From positions 1 to 39,512 of the forward strand of contig DISP01000143.1 of the NCBI GenBank assembly GCA_002421995.1: a DNA stretch of 39,512 nucleotides, given 5' to 3'. Both the position numbers and the translations under genes were made by a program. Positions 1 to 8,729 of this stretch are shown piece after piece (positions within the stretch are counted from its first letter, which is position 1; the number at the start of each line of letters is the position of its first letter). Source of the stretch: Bacteroidales bacterium UBA6207. GTDB lineage: Bacteria; Bacteroidota; Bacteroidia; Bacteroidales; F082. The notes beneath the pieces were generated by a model that was given only the letters and a program-made list of their open reading frames with translations, was not told the DNA's origin and ran no database searches.

Positions 1-30
1 CATGATAACTGATACTCATATAATTTATAA

Positions 31-1023
31 TCAATTGAAGGCGATGCTGTGGAGCAACGCCTCCAGTTGACGCAGCTGATCCCTTTTGTCTTTATTTGGG
101 TAATAGATATAGCCTTCAGCAGTAACCAATTGTTGGCTTGCCGGATTAACAAAAGTGTAGGACAGGTAGGGGCCGGCCATAAAGTCACCGGTGACATTCC
201 ACATTCCACGCACTTCTGTTGCATAATCGGTGACGAAATGGGTTGTTTTTACCAATTTTGGTTTCACAAACTCTTTGTCCGTTGTCATAAATGATCCATC
301 TGACGGGCCGGGAACGTATTGAAAAAGCAATGAATCGCGCACTTTCACAAATTTGTTCAGACTAAAATCCGCCGTGTCTCTGTACGGACGCTGGTAGAGG
401 ATGAAACCCTGGCTCATATCGTTGGTTTCTTTCCGCAACCACATAAAGCCCGGAAGTTGTTTCGCCACGTAAAAGCCTTCCGGAATAAGCATTTTCATTT
501 GAAAGGTTTTATAGACTTCTTCCATCAGATCGGCTTTGGCAGTGGGTCTGAAAATATTTAGCAATCGCTCTCTTTCTGTTTGATTGTACAATAAAAGAAA
601 TCCTTCCTTGTTTTTGGCGAAGGCTTCTGCCCAGCTTTCTGCGTTTGGGGCAGAAATTTTGACAACCCTTTGTGGCTTGGCCCACAAATCACTCCGTGTT
701 TCAACCTGTGCTTCGCTAAGCTTTGGATTGATTTCAATAACAAACAGATTCCTGTGTTTTTTAAACATTTCAGAAAGCTTATCAATCTTGATTTCTGAAA
801 GCTTGAAAATTGGTTCGCTTTGTGGCAGTCCGTACTGGTCTTGCCCGAAAAATGCCCTCACTGAGTCGCCAATTTGTCCATCCCATTGAAGGTCGTTTTG
901 CGAAACCACCAGGATTTCACCTGTTGCACCAACCGACCGGGCAATTCTTTGCTCAGGTTCATTGCAAGACAACAGGAAAAGCAGGAAAATGATTGTAAAA
1001 ACTTGATAGCGAGGAGTTTTCAT
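31..1023 (-). CDS. DUF4837 family lipoprotein
   Basis: The protein resembles the DUF4837 family, lipoproteins of unknown function conserved in Bacteroidota. From the ATG at 1023 the product is 330 residues, starting with a short basic stretch and a hydrophobic segment ending in a lipobox (LLSC, acylated Cys20). An in-frame start at 1050 would put nine residues before the signal peptide and is less likely. The mature part has no transmembrane segment, so it should be an envelope lipoprotein. It lies 62 bases downstream of the LysM transglycosylase on the same strand and may be cotranscribed with it. Family assignment is from overall sequence appearance; the role is not known. Confidence 0.85.
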   Translation of the reverse strand: MKTPRYQVFTIIFLLFLLSCNEPEQRIARSVGATGEILVVSQNDLQWDGQIGDSVRAFFGQDQYGLPQSEPIFKLSEIKIDKLSEMFKKHRNLFVIEINPKLSEAQVETRSDLWAKPQRVVKISAPNAESWAEAFAKNKEGFLLLYNQTERERLLNIFRPTAKADLMEEVYKTFQMKMLIPEGFYVAKQLPGFMWLRKETNDMSQGFILYQRPYRDTADFSLNKFVKVRDSLLFQYVPGPSDGSFMTTDKEFVKPKLVKTTHFVTDYATEVRGMWNVTGDFMAGPYLSYTFVNPASQQLVTAEGYIYYPNKDKRDQLRQLEALLHSIAFN

Positions 1024-1085
1024 AACGCAAATAGTTGTTGCGACAAGCAAATCCAGGCGTAAGGGAAAGGAATACCAATAACCGG

Positions 1086-2816
1086 CTAAGAGACTCCTGC
1101 AATTTTCAGTTTCTGACCGATTTTCAGCTTGGATTTATTTGTCAGGTTATTTAATTTCTTGATCTGATCAACAGTTACGCCATCGTATTTTCTGGCAATA
1201 TCCCAAAGCGTATCACCGCTTTTTACGGTATAGGTGATATAAGTTCCCTTACCATTGTTGTTTGATTTTTCAACTGTTTGCTGTTCAGTTGGATAAACTT
1301 TAAGTTTCTGACCGATAGAAAGACTGTTGTTTTTTAGGTTATTCCATTCTTTGAGGTCGGTAACGCTGCACTTGTATTTAGCGGCAATGGCACCGAGTGT
1401 TTCGCCTTTGCTAACTGTGTGGGATTTTGATTGTGTTGATCTGGCAACAGGTGTTTCGCCCGGCGAATTGACTGGTGTTCCCGAAGAAAACACGGTTAGT
1501 TTTTGCCCAATATGAAGATTCGTGCCACGGAGATTGTTCCATGATTGAAGTTGCTTCACAGAAACCCTGTATTTCTTGGCTATCATACCAAGTGTTTCTC
1601 CGCGTTTCACTGTATGTAAAGAACGATCGCTTACCTTTTTGACTTCTGCCTGAAGCGTTTCCTTTTCAATACCTTTCTTGGTTTTATAACCGTAAAGATT
1701 TTGCTCGTTGTTAATGAAATCTCCCACAAATTCAGAAGGAATTCTTACAATAAAAGGGTTTTCAGGTGTTGCAGGGATAATGCCTGCCTTAAACTGTGGA
1801 TTAAAAAACCTGATATCTTCCTTCGGAATTTTTAGCATTTCATGCAGCTGATCGAAAGACAAAAGATCTTTAACAGTAACTGTATCTGTTCCTGAAAGCA
1901 TCATGCCCGGATGTACAGGGTATAAATTATGCTCAGTAGCATAATTCATCACATAATTCACAGCTATAAAAGCAGGCACATAGCCGCGGGTTTCACGTGG
2001 TAAATATGGCAAAATGGCCCAATAGTCTTTTGTTCCGCCGGCCCGGCGTATAGCACGGTTCACGTTTCCTGCACCTGAATTGTAGGCTGCAAGAACCAAA
2101 AACCAATCCTCGTAAATATTGTAAAGATCCTGCAAATGCTGGCAAGCCGCTTCGGTGGCTTTATAAGGGTCAAAACGGTCATCAACAAGTGATGTAACTT
2201 TTAAATTATACACCTTTCCTGTTCCATACATAAATTGCCATAAACCTTTGGCTCCCATATGAGAGCCTGCAGTTGGATTTAAAGCCGATTCAACCATTGC
2301 CAAATACTTCATTTCGAGCGGAATATTGTATTTGTCCAACAGTTCCTCAAACATCGGAAAATAGATATAGGATAAGCCAAGCATTCTGCTTGAAAGCCCT
2401 CGCTTGCGAACTGCATACAGATTGATGAAATCCAGCACATGTTGGTTATACACCAAAGGTATTGTGGTTTCTCTGTTGAGCTTTGCTATGCGCTCCCTAT
2501 AAACACTGTCGCTGAAAGTTGGAATTTCTTTGGGCGAATATCCATAACGGTTTAAAATAGCCGAATCGAAAATGTGCAAACTGTCGTTGAAATATCTTAT
2601 CTGAAACAAGCTGTCGAGTGCTCTGACAATTGGGGAATCTTCCAAAAATAACTGTCTGGACTGTTCCTCAATAAAGTCCTCTGAAATCTTATGTGTTGTG
2701 TCGCCTGTTAAAATCTCATTTGTGTCCGGCAAAAGTTCTTCAATTTCTGACTGTGCAAAAATGCTGATTGACAATGTTAGCAATAAACTAAAAGTCAGGA
2801 TTTTAGTTTTATTCAT
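1086..2816 (-). CDS. MltD-like lytic transglycosylase with three LysM domains
   Basis: A 576-residue secreted peptidoglycan lytic transglycosylase, expected to cleave glycan strands between MurNAc and GlcNAc with 1,6-anhydro product formation. Residues 1-22 form a signal peptide ending in FAQ. The SLT catalytic domain covers about 155-290, with the catalytic glutamate at E176 in the motif MVESALNP, followed by GAKGLWQFM and LAAYNSGAGNV, all typical of family 1 transglycosylases. Three LysM glycan-binding repeats follow at about 400-443, 466-508 and 528-572. The architecture matches MltD. It is followed by the DUF4837 lipoprotein gene on the same strand. Confidence 0.93.
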   Translation of the reverse strand: MNKTKILTFSLLLTLSISIFAQSEIEELLPDTNEILTGDTTHKISEDFIEEQSRQLFLEDSPIVRALDSLFQIRYFNDSLHIFDSAILNRYGYSPKEIPTFSDSVYRERIAKLNRETTIPLVYNQHVLDFINLYAVRKRGLSSRMLGLSYIYFPMFEELLDKYNIPLEMKYLAMVESALNPTAGSHMGAKGLWQFMYGTGKVYNLKVTSLVDDRFDPYKATEAACQHLQDLYNIYEDWFLVLAAYNSGAGNVNRAIRRAGGTKDYWAILPYLPRETRGYVPAFIAVNYVMNYATEHNLYPVHPGMMLSGTDTVTVKDLLSFDQLHEMLKIPKEDIRFFNPQFKAGIIPATPENPFIVRIPSEFVGDFINNEQNLYGYKTKKGIEKETLQAEVKKVSDRSLHTVKRGETLGMIAKKYRVSVKQLQSWNNLRGTNLHIGQKLTVFSSGTPVNSPGETPVARSTQSKSHTVSKGETLGAIAAKYKCSVTDLKEWNNLKNNSLSIGQKLKVYPTEQQTVEKSNNNGKGTYITYTVKSGDTLWDIARKYDGVTVDQIKKLNNLTNKSKLKIGQKLKIAGVS

Positions 2817-2961
2817 AAATTAGTTTTGATTATCTGATTATTTTCTTCTCTCATTTGTCAACGCAATAATCGCACCAATGTTGCATTACCCATAAACTTA
2901 AAATGATTTTGAGTGTGCAAACATGCCCCGAAACGCGACTTGAATGATAATTTTTTGATCC

Positions 2962-3168
2962 CTATTGCTGAGCTTCTTTATCTTTCTGTTGAGGATCTTT
3001 TTCCTCAACACCATTCAATCCATCCTTGAACTCTTTAACGCCTTTTCCAATTCCTTTCATTAATTCCGGGATCTTTTTCCCGCCAAATAACAAAAGAATC
3101 ACCAATACGATGATGATAACCTGCGAAGGTCCAACAACACCCAATAATATTGAACTTAACATATACAT
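2962..3168 (-). CDS. tatA: Twin-arginine translocase subunit TatA/TatE
   Basis: A 68-residue TatA-family protein. It has one N-terminal transmembrane segment (about residues 5-27), the conserved FGGKKIPEL turn, a basic amphipathic helix (KGIGKGVKEFKDG) and a charged acidic/glutamine-rich tail. TatA oligomers form the pore of the Tat pathway for folded proteins. Translation may start at Met1 or at Met3 (3162). A TAnnTTTG -7 element (3186-3193) lies just upstream. No tatC is seen in the window. Confidence 0.93.
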   Translation of the reverse strand: MYMLSSILLGVVGPSQVIIIVLVILLLFGGKKIPELMKGIGKGVKEFKDGLNGVEEKDPQQKDKEAQQ

Positions 3169-3185
3169 TCATTTTTATGACGAGG

Positions 3186-3193
3186 CAAATATA
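3186..3193 (-). promoter_or_regulatory. Predicted -7 element of tatA
   Basis: Read on the minus strand this is TATATTTG, an exact match to the Bacteroidota -7 consensus TAnnTTTG, 17 bases before the tatA start. No clear -33 TTTG is seen. Confidence 0.5.
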
Positions 3194-3228
3194 CAATTAT
3201 TTTTAAGTGCGAATTCATTGGGCTTTGC

Positions 3229-3236
3229 TACCTTTG
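3229..3236 (+). promoter_or_regulatory. Predicted -7 element of the deiminase gene
   Basis: TACCTTTG matches TAnnTTTG and ends 42 bases before the ATG at 3279. With the tatA element it makes a divergent promoter region of about 110 bases. The -33 region is weak. Confidence 0.45.
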
Positions 3237-3278
3237 CCTATTAAATTTTTGGTTGTTTAGCTGCTTAATTTTTCATTT

Positions 3279-5306
3279 ATGCGTTTGTTTATTTCGATAG
3301 CCTCGTTGCTTTGTGTTTTGTCGTGGACCACTATCAGCGCTCAGGAAGCTGAAGCTAAAGGTCGCGATTACCGCCGATTGCATTACCTCTCAGAAGAGGA
3401 AATGAATCTTGACAGGTCAAAATTCAATGTTGATTTTACCGAAACCCCGCCTCCCTCCGGACCGGTGCGTATGGTTGGTGAGTTTGAGCCGCAACAGGCT
3501 GTCTTGATTCGCTACACCTTTGGTATTCCGTATTCTCTCATCCGGGAAATGGCAATGGATATTCAAGTGATAACAGTTGTTGCAAACAGCAGCCAGGCAA
3601 CAACTGTCAATAATCTTTATGTGAGTAATAATGTCAACACTGCCAATTGCAGCTACTTAATTGCACCCTCCGATTCATACTGGACACGCGATTATGGCCC
3701 ATGGTTTATTTTTGACGGCCAAAACCAGCCGGGAATTGTGGATTTTCCCTACAACCGGCCTCGACCCAATGATAACAATATTCCACCGAAAGTTGCACAA
3801 CATCTGGGAATCAACCTCTTTGGAATGAATGTGACGCATACCGGAGGAAATATGATGGCAGACGGACTGGGAATGGCGGCATCCACAGAGTTGGTTTATG
3901 AAGAAAACACAACACAAACAGCTGCCCAGGTAAATGCGAAAATGCTCAATTACCTCGGGATCACACGTTATGATGTGATGAACGATCCGCTTGGCGATTA
4001 TATCAAGCATGTGGATTGCTGGGGTAAATACCTGGCGCCTGATAAAATTCTCCTTGGCAAAGTACCAACAACCGATTCAAGATATGCTGATTTTGAAGCT
4101 GTTGCCAACTATTTTGCCACCACCGCCTGTCCTTATGGCTATCCTTACAAAGTTTATCGTGTGATGACACCGGGAGGCAATCCTGCTACTCCCTATACCA
4201 ATTCGCTGATTCTTAATAACAGGGTCTTTGTTCCGCAAACCGGAAGCCAGCATGATGCAGCTGCTTTGGCTGTTTATCAGCAGGCAATGCCAGGCTATCA
4301 GATCATCGGGATTCCTTACAGTGGTTGGCTCGATACCGATGCTCTGCATTGTCGCACACATGAGATTGCCGATCTCGGCATGTTGTTTATTGACCACCGA
4401 CCGCTTTATGGCCAATTGGAGTGGCAGGATTCGATTCAGATTCAGGCTAAAATCATTCCTTGTTCAGGTCAGCAACTTTTAGCCGACTCTCTCAAAGTCT
4501 ATTACAACATCAACGGCGGTGCGCTTTCAGAAGCTCAACTCTTGCCGGGTTTGGGCAATCAATACAGCGCCTGGATAAAAAACTACGGAAGCTTTGATAC
4601 CATAAGGTATTATGTTGGTGCAGCCGATGCTTCGGGTCGCAGCATGCGCCATCCCTACATGGCACAACTTGACCCACACCAGTTTATAACAGGGCAAATG
4701 CCGGCAACGCAGCTGACGATGACTCCTGATACGGTGTTTTTTATAACAAATTACCTGGAATCCTTTGTTGTCAACAATCCTACCCCTGCAGCTGTAACAA
4801 TCGAAAGCTTTTCGTATGGCAGTTTGCTCGATTTTGATGTTCCACCACAGTTGCCTTTGACAATAAATCCGGGTGAGGAGCTTTCGCTGAATCTTGTGCT
4901 GAATCTGATTACTGACAATCCTGCAGCTTACATTTTCGTTAAAGACAGCGTGATGATACATTCCTCAGCCGGATTACTAAAGCTTCCGGTGATGATCAAC
5001 TTCGATCTGATAAGTTCGGTTGCCGAGCAGGCTTTTCCATCTGTAAAGGTATTACCAAACCCTTTTAGGTCAAATGTTGGCTTTGAATTGGATGTGCCGA
5101 ATAACTATACTGTTGTTGAGCTTACTGTTTTCAATTCAGCAGCCACCATTGTGTCACGAAAAACATTTACTGTCAATAAAGGCAAACAGCTGTTGCAGTG
5201 GAATGGTGATAATGTTAACGGTGAAAAACTTACGCGGGGTGTTTACTACTACCAGCTTCAGTTCGGCAATCAGATTGTGAGCGGGAAGCTGTTAAAGCTT
5301 GATTAA
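3279..5306 (+). CDS. Secreted Porphyromonas-type peptidylarginine deiminase homologue with T9SS sorting domain
   Basis: A 675-residue exported member of the agmatine deiminase/Porphyromonas PAD family (PF04371-like), predicted to hydrolyse a guanidino group to a ureido group and ammonia. Residues 1-21 are a signal peptide. The catalytic domain (about 60-380) shows D138 in WTRDYGPWF, R160 and R162 in NRPRPND, H244 and D246 in KHVDCWG and nucleophile C358 in ALHCRTHEIAD. These match, from memory, PPAD residues D130, R152, R154, H236, D238 and C351 with identical spacing except one residue before the Cys. Ig-like regions follow (about 385-580), then a T9SS C-terminal domain (about 588-675). In PPAD the two arginines bind the substrate carboxylate, so C-terminal peptidyl arginine is the inferred substrate; agmatine or free arginine is the alternative. 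Confidence 0.88.
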   Translation: MRLFISIASLLCVLSWTTISAQEAEAKGRDYRRLHYLSEEEMNLDRSKFNVDFTETPPPSGPVRMVGEFEPQQAVLIRYTFGIPYSLIREMAMDIQVITVVANSSQATTVNNLYVSNNVNTANCSYLIAPSDSYWTRDYGPWFIFDGQNQPGIVDFPYNRPRPNDNNIPPKVAQHLGINLFGMNVTHTGGNMMADGLGMAASTELVYEENTTQTAAQVNAKMLNYLGITRYDVMNDPLGDYIKHVDCWGKYLAPDKILLGKVPTTDSRYADFEAVANYFATTACPYGYPYKVYRVMTPGGNPATPYTNSLILNNRVFVPQTGSQHDAAALAVYQQAMPGYQIIGIPYSGWLDTDALHCRTHEIADLGMLFIDHRPLYGQLEWQDSIQIQAKIIPCSGQQLLADSLKVYYNINGGALSEAQLLPGLGNQYSAWIKNYGSFDTIRYYVGAADASGRSMRHPYMAQLDPHQFITGQMPATQLTMTPDTVFFITNYLESFVVNNPTPAAVTIESFSYGSLLDFDVPPQLPLTINPGEELSLNLVLNLITDNPAAYIFVKDSVMIHSSAGLLKLPVMINFDLISSVAEQAFPSVKVLPNPFRSNVGFELDVPNNYTVVELTVFNSAATIVSRKTFTVNKGKQLLQWNGDNVNGEKLTRGVYYYQLQFGNQIVSGKLLKLD

Positions 5307-5313
5307 AGTGGTT

Positions 5314-5433
5314 TCAGACAAGAATCTGCGACAGATATAGCGCCGCTCCCAATGCAGCAATGATAATCCAAAACATCACGTTTTTTGGAAGTTTATCCTT
5401 GTCAGGCTGATAGTCAAAATCGCTGTTATGCAT
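5314..5433 (-). CDS. 39-residue single-span membrane peptide
   Basis: A small gene encoding 39 residues: a charged N-terminal part (MHNSDFDYQPDKDKLPKN) followed by one hydrophobic segment (about residues 19-38, VMFWIIIAALGAALYLSQ). Support comes from an exact -7 promoter motif 20 bases upstream (5454-5461), the clear soluble-plus-membrane layout, and tight convergent packing with the deiminase gene (7 bases between stops). I do not recognise a family. It is probably an inner-membrane micropeptide. Confidence 0.6.
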   Translation of the reverse strand: MHNSDFDYQPDKDKLPKNVMFWIIIAALGAALYLSQILV

Positions 5434-5453
5434 GGTTTAGAAACTTTGTAGCA

Positions 5454-5461
5454 CAAAAATA
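5454..5461 (-). promoter_or_regulatory. Predicted -7 element of the 39-residue membrane peptide gene
   Basis: On the minus strand this reads TATTTTTG, matching TAnnTTTG, 20 bases upstream of the ATG at 5433. It lies between the SPOR gene stop and the small gene. Confidence 0.45.
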
Positions 5462-5484
5462 AAGCATTTTACCAAATAGCCGGT

Positions 5485-6732
5485 TTATTTACTTTTTGGA
5501 ATGGTCTTTTGTCTTTGACCGTTTTCGAAGTAAACAATCCAGGCATCAGGCGTGGCATGGTTTTTACGGATGGCGTCACGTGCAACAACAGCTTCTTCTA
5601 TATTTTTGAACCAACCGGTCACATAAATATACAAACCGTTGAACTGACTTTCCTCAATGTCTTCCGGCAGAATTCTGGTTTTATTTGAGAGTTTCAAAAG
5701 ATCATACTGACGCGAGGAGGCGAGAATCTGAACTCTGTAACCACTGTTTTCAATCTTTAGAGGCTTTGATTCAATGGGTGTTGCAATCGTTTCCGGTTTT
5801 TCGGCTGTAGGTTCAACACTGGTCAGTGTATCAGATGGGATTGAAATGACTTTATTGAATGAAGGAAGTTCCTCAACAGGTAGTTCAGGCTGGACTGTAT
5901 CCACGGTTACAGGTGTTTCCGGCATTAAATATGATTGCGCATAATCTTGCTTAACTGGTTCTTTTGCTTGTTTTTGTCCCCTTTTCGCTGTCTTTGAACC
6001 AAATCTGTAGGTGATGCCTAAACTTGTAAAATTGTAAACGTCATATTTAAACTGCGACACAACAAGGTCCATTCTGTCGTTACCGATGGCTTTGTTGCTC
6101 GTTTCAAAACTTATCATCCAATGGGTATTAATTGGAAAATCAATTCCAAATCCTGCTAAGAGCAATGGTTCCAGCGTTTTGCCTGTCAATCCGCTTCCAT
6201 TTCCATTGCCCGACGAAGCAAGGAGTTATTCGTTTGTCAAATCAAACAGTTTTGCATCAAAATTTACAAGTCCGACACCTCCAAAAAAATAAAATTCGGC
6301 TATCCTTCCGTTATTTAACGAAAAAAGATTTACAGGATACAGGCCAAGGGATAAAGTGCTTTCAATCGCAGTGGCATCGAAATAATTCCCGTTTTTCGTT
6401 TTAGTGCCGGCTAATTGCGTGAAAAGTGCCTGTCCTTTCAGGCTGAGAACAGGACTGAGTCTGTATTCCAAACCTAAGGATCCGCCAAATCTCCACTCAT
6501 TTTTTGGTGTAGATGAAGGTAATAATGGGTTTTGCTTGATATCGCCCATAAAAACACCTGTTCCACCTGCCAATCTGATTGCCCAGGCGTTATACTCATC
6601 ATGCCGATGGCTTGTTTCCTGGTATGGGTGGCTTTGCGCGTTTAATGGTGGTAAGTGAGATAACAAGATTAAAGCAAAAATAAAAATGCCAAGATATTTT
6701 TGGTTGAAAAAAGTCAATTTGTTCATCTTCAT
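5485..6732 (-). pseudogene. Outer-membrane beta-barrel/SPOR fusion protein, interrupted by an in-frame TAA
   Basis: One reading frame encodes an outer-membrane protein, but codon 169 (6226-6228) is TAA. The first part (168 codons from the ATG at 6732) has a signal peptide ending in LNAQ and barrel strands ending at FDLTNE. In the same frame after the stop come a Gly/Asn/Ser loop, further strands (LLAGFGIDFP, LGITYRFG), a proline-rich linker and a C-terminal SPOR domain that would bind glycan strands lacking stem peptides. Both halves are needed to close the barrel, so this is one gene with a nonsense change or a sequencing error, not two genes. No frameshift is needed. The start is one base after the esterase stop, suggesting translational coupling. 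Intact, it would link outer membrane to peptidoglycan. Confidence 0.75.
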
Positions 6733-6733
6733 G

Positions 6734-7678
6734 TCAATTTTTTGGTGTGGAAAGCAAGAATAGTAAAGGTGTTTGAAGTCTTTTAGACCAGGCTTTCTCT
6801 GAGTGATCCTCTCCTTCAAACGCAAAACTAACGTAATGATTTTCTCCATATCCCTTTGAACGAAAAACACTGTCAATTTGTTGTTGCAAAACAGGATACA
6901 AGGCGTCGAGTGTTTCGGTGCCATGATCAAAATACCAGCGGTGTGTGGAAGGGGGCGGAATGTTTTTATCAAGATAATCAACAAAAGATTGTGGAAGGGG
7001 ATTGTTTTCAAGACTAAACAAGCCTGGCCAATGTGTAGATAAACAAGCTGCTGCTCCAAACACATCGGGATACTCGCATATTGCATACATTGAGATGAGA
7101 CCACCCATGCTCGAACCTGCAATAAAAGTGTTTTGTTGATCTGTGAGGGTAGGGTAGTTGTGATCAATAAACGGTTTCAGCTCTGTCACGATGAACTTCA
7201 GGTAATCATCAGAACGAATCATGCCGTGAAATAAGTTAAAATATTCATCCGTCGAATTATCAGTCAATAACTTTTCTTTGTAAGACTCGGTAAGTGTTTC
7301 AAACGGTTTTTGAGGAAAATATTCGGAGTGACGCAGCGAAGTGTTCCAGATTGCAACAACAATAAAAGAGCGAATTTTATTGCTGGCAATCAAACTGCCG
7401 GCCGATTCATCTAATTGCCATTCCTGTTTGTTCCAGGTGGTTGTGCTGTCGAAAAGCATTTGCCCGTCGTGAAAATAAATTACAGGATATTTTGTATGCA
7501 GATCGAAGTTTTCCGGAAGCCAAACATCAATATTTCTGGCTTCGACATAAGATGATCGAAACATTTCGTGCCGGTCAATCCTGCCATAACGCAATATTGG
7601 TTGCGCAGCCTTGCTTTGACCAAATACCAGTGTTGGAAGCAGCAGGATGAGAAGAAATATTGGCCGGATATTTTTCAC
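6734..7678 (-). CDS. Secreted esterase, enterochelin esterase-like alpha/beta hydrolase
   Basis: A 314-residue alpha/beta hydrolase of the putative esterase (Fes/esterase D-like) family. A signal peptide (1-20, ending VFGQ) points to periplasmic or outer-membrane location. The core has the strand motif PVIYFHDGQ, the nucleophile elbow GSSMGG with Ser190, a likely acid in the FDHGTETLD region (about 250-258) and the catalytic histidine H292 in EDHSEKAW. The length is normal. The substrate cannot be told from sequence; siderophore esters, acetylated sugars or peptides are possible. It precedes the barrel-SPOR gene with one base between them, so the two are likely coexpressed. Confidence 0.85.
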   Translation of the reverse strand: MKNIRPIFLLILLLPTLVFGQSKAAQPILRYGRIDRHEMFRSSYVEARNIDVWLPENFDLHTKYPVIYFHDGQMLFDSTTTWNKQEWQLDESAGSLIASNKIRSFIVVAIWNTSLRHSEYFPQKPFETLTESYKEKLLTDNSTDEYFNLFHGMIRSDDYLKFIVTELKPFIDHNYPTLTDQQNTFIAGSSMGGLISMYAICEYPDVFGAAACLSTHWPGLFSLENNPLPQSFVDYLDKNIPPPSTHRWYFDHGTETLDALYPVLQQQIDSVFRSKGYGENHYVSFAFEGEDHSEKAWSKRLQTPLLFLLSTPKN

Positions 7679-7712
7679 ACGATTTGATTTATCGCGACGA
7701 AAGTAAGCATTG

Positions 7713-7720
7713 CAAAAATA
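7713..7720 (-). promoter_or_regulatory. Predicted -7 element of the esterase/barrel-SPOR operon
   Basis: On the minus strand TATTTTTG matches TAnnTTTG, 34 bases upstream of the esterase ATG at 7678. Confidence 0.45.
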
Positions 7721-7818
7721 AAATGCAAATTTTGCTGATGAAATGCTTGATAGTTAATAACTAAGACATACTATTCCAATGCCTGGGAAAATGATGCTTC
7801 GGTGAAAAAAGCTTTAGT

Positions 7819-8718
7819 TCACTTTATCTCGTTAAGCGGATTTATCAGCAATTTTGCCACCCCGGCATGTGGAATTGAGCGGTAAATCGAACGCGCATCG
7901 CCTTCATTCATCTTCACTTTGATAAATACCGGAAGATCTGACGGCATGGGTTGAATTACTTTTTCAAGGAATGATCTTTTGAAAAGTGAGTCATTGACTT
8001 GCCGGTAACCGGCAACAAGCATTTCTTCTTCAGGCACAACAGCTTCGGCTTGCTCAACCAATAAAACTAAGTTTCGGTCAAACATCAAGGTGAAAAATAC
8101 AGCGGTTTTTTCCGGTTCCATTGGTTTTTTAGGAAGTTTTGCTGCTTCATTGGTGTCTTTCGGCGCATCCACGATCAACATAGGCACTTTCGGAATCGTA
8201 GCAAACTCCTTTTTGAGTGTAAATGGTTTTCCAAGCCAGGCTTGAATGTCCTCGTGCGGGGCAACTTTCAGGCGGTTACTTGCATCAACTGATAAAAGTT
8301 TGCACCGCTGCACAGGAAGTCCTTTGATCTCAATATCAAGGAGGCTGTCCTGCAGATTCAATACAAGATAAATCGAGTCCTGACGTGCCAACTCAAGCCT
8401 GTTTTGAAGAAAACTAAGTTTTTGTTCCTTGTTTAGCAGGTCAATATAAAATGGAACTTGCTCTCTCGGTATTTCCGCGGTTTTTGTTTTCAGTGTGTCT
8501 GATGCGTGTATGCGCTGCTCATTAACCGGAATAGGCTCAAAAGTAATTGCCGGCAGAATCACTGTAAAAACAAGTGCAACGGCAGGCAGCAATATGGCAG
8601 TCAACAGAAATAAAAACTGCATGCCCGGACGACGGATGAACCACAAAAGAAACCAAACAATGAAGTTTTGTTTTTTTTCTTCGCTTGATCCTGTATTATT
8701 TGAAACTGATTGACTCAT
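7819..8718 (-). CDS. Membrane-anchored protein of unknown function, last gene of the L,D-transpeptidase cluster
   Basis: I do not recognise a family. The 299-residue product has a polar N-terminus, a hydrophobic stretch from about residue 18 with the main transmembrane span at about 34-58, and a large domain beyond it (60-299) predicted to be periplasmic. That domain has alternating hydrophobic residues and segments such as IYLVLNLQDSLLDIEIKG and LPVFIKVKMNEGDARSIYRSIP, suggesting beta structure. It begins 11 bases after the second L,D-transpeptidase stop, so it is very likely in the same operon and may help crosslinking or its control. No catalytic motif is seen. Confidence 0.8.
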   Translation of the reverse strand: MSQSVSNNTGSSEEKKQNFIVWFLLWFIRRPGMQFLFLLTAILLPAVALVFTVILPAITFEPIPVNEQRIHASDTLKTKTAEIPREQVPFYIDLLNKEQKLSFLQNRLELARQDSIYLVLNLQDSLLDIEIKGLPVQRCKLLSVDASNRLKVAPHEDIQAWLGKPFTLKKEFATIPKVPMLIVDAPKDTNEAAKLPKKPMEPEKTAVFFTLMFDRNLVLLVEQAEAVVPEEEMLVAGYRQVNDSLFKRSFLEKVIQPMPSDLPVFIKVKMNEGDARSIYRSIPHAGVAKLLINPLNEIK

Positions 8719-8729
8719 AATTCAATGCA

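Noticed and set aside
1150..1620. DNA repeat array in the transglycosylase gene
   Set aside because: The repetition is three diverged LysM protein domains, not nucleotide repeats.
5485..6732. Frameshift in the barrel-SPOR gene
   Set aside because: Codons before and after the TAA are in the same frame, so it is a stop codon and not an indel.
6226..7167. 313-codon frame beginning inside the esterase gene and ending in the barrel
   Set aside because: Only the part after 6732 has barrel character and a signal peptide; the earlier codons lie out of frame within the esterase.
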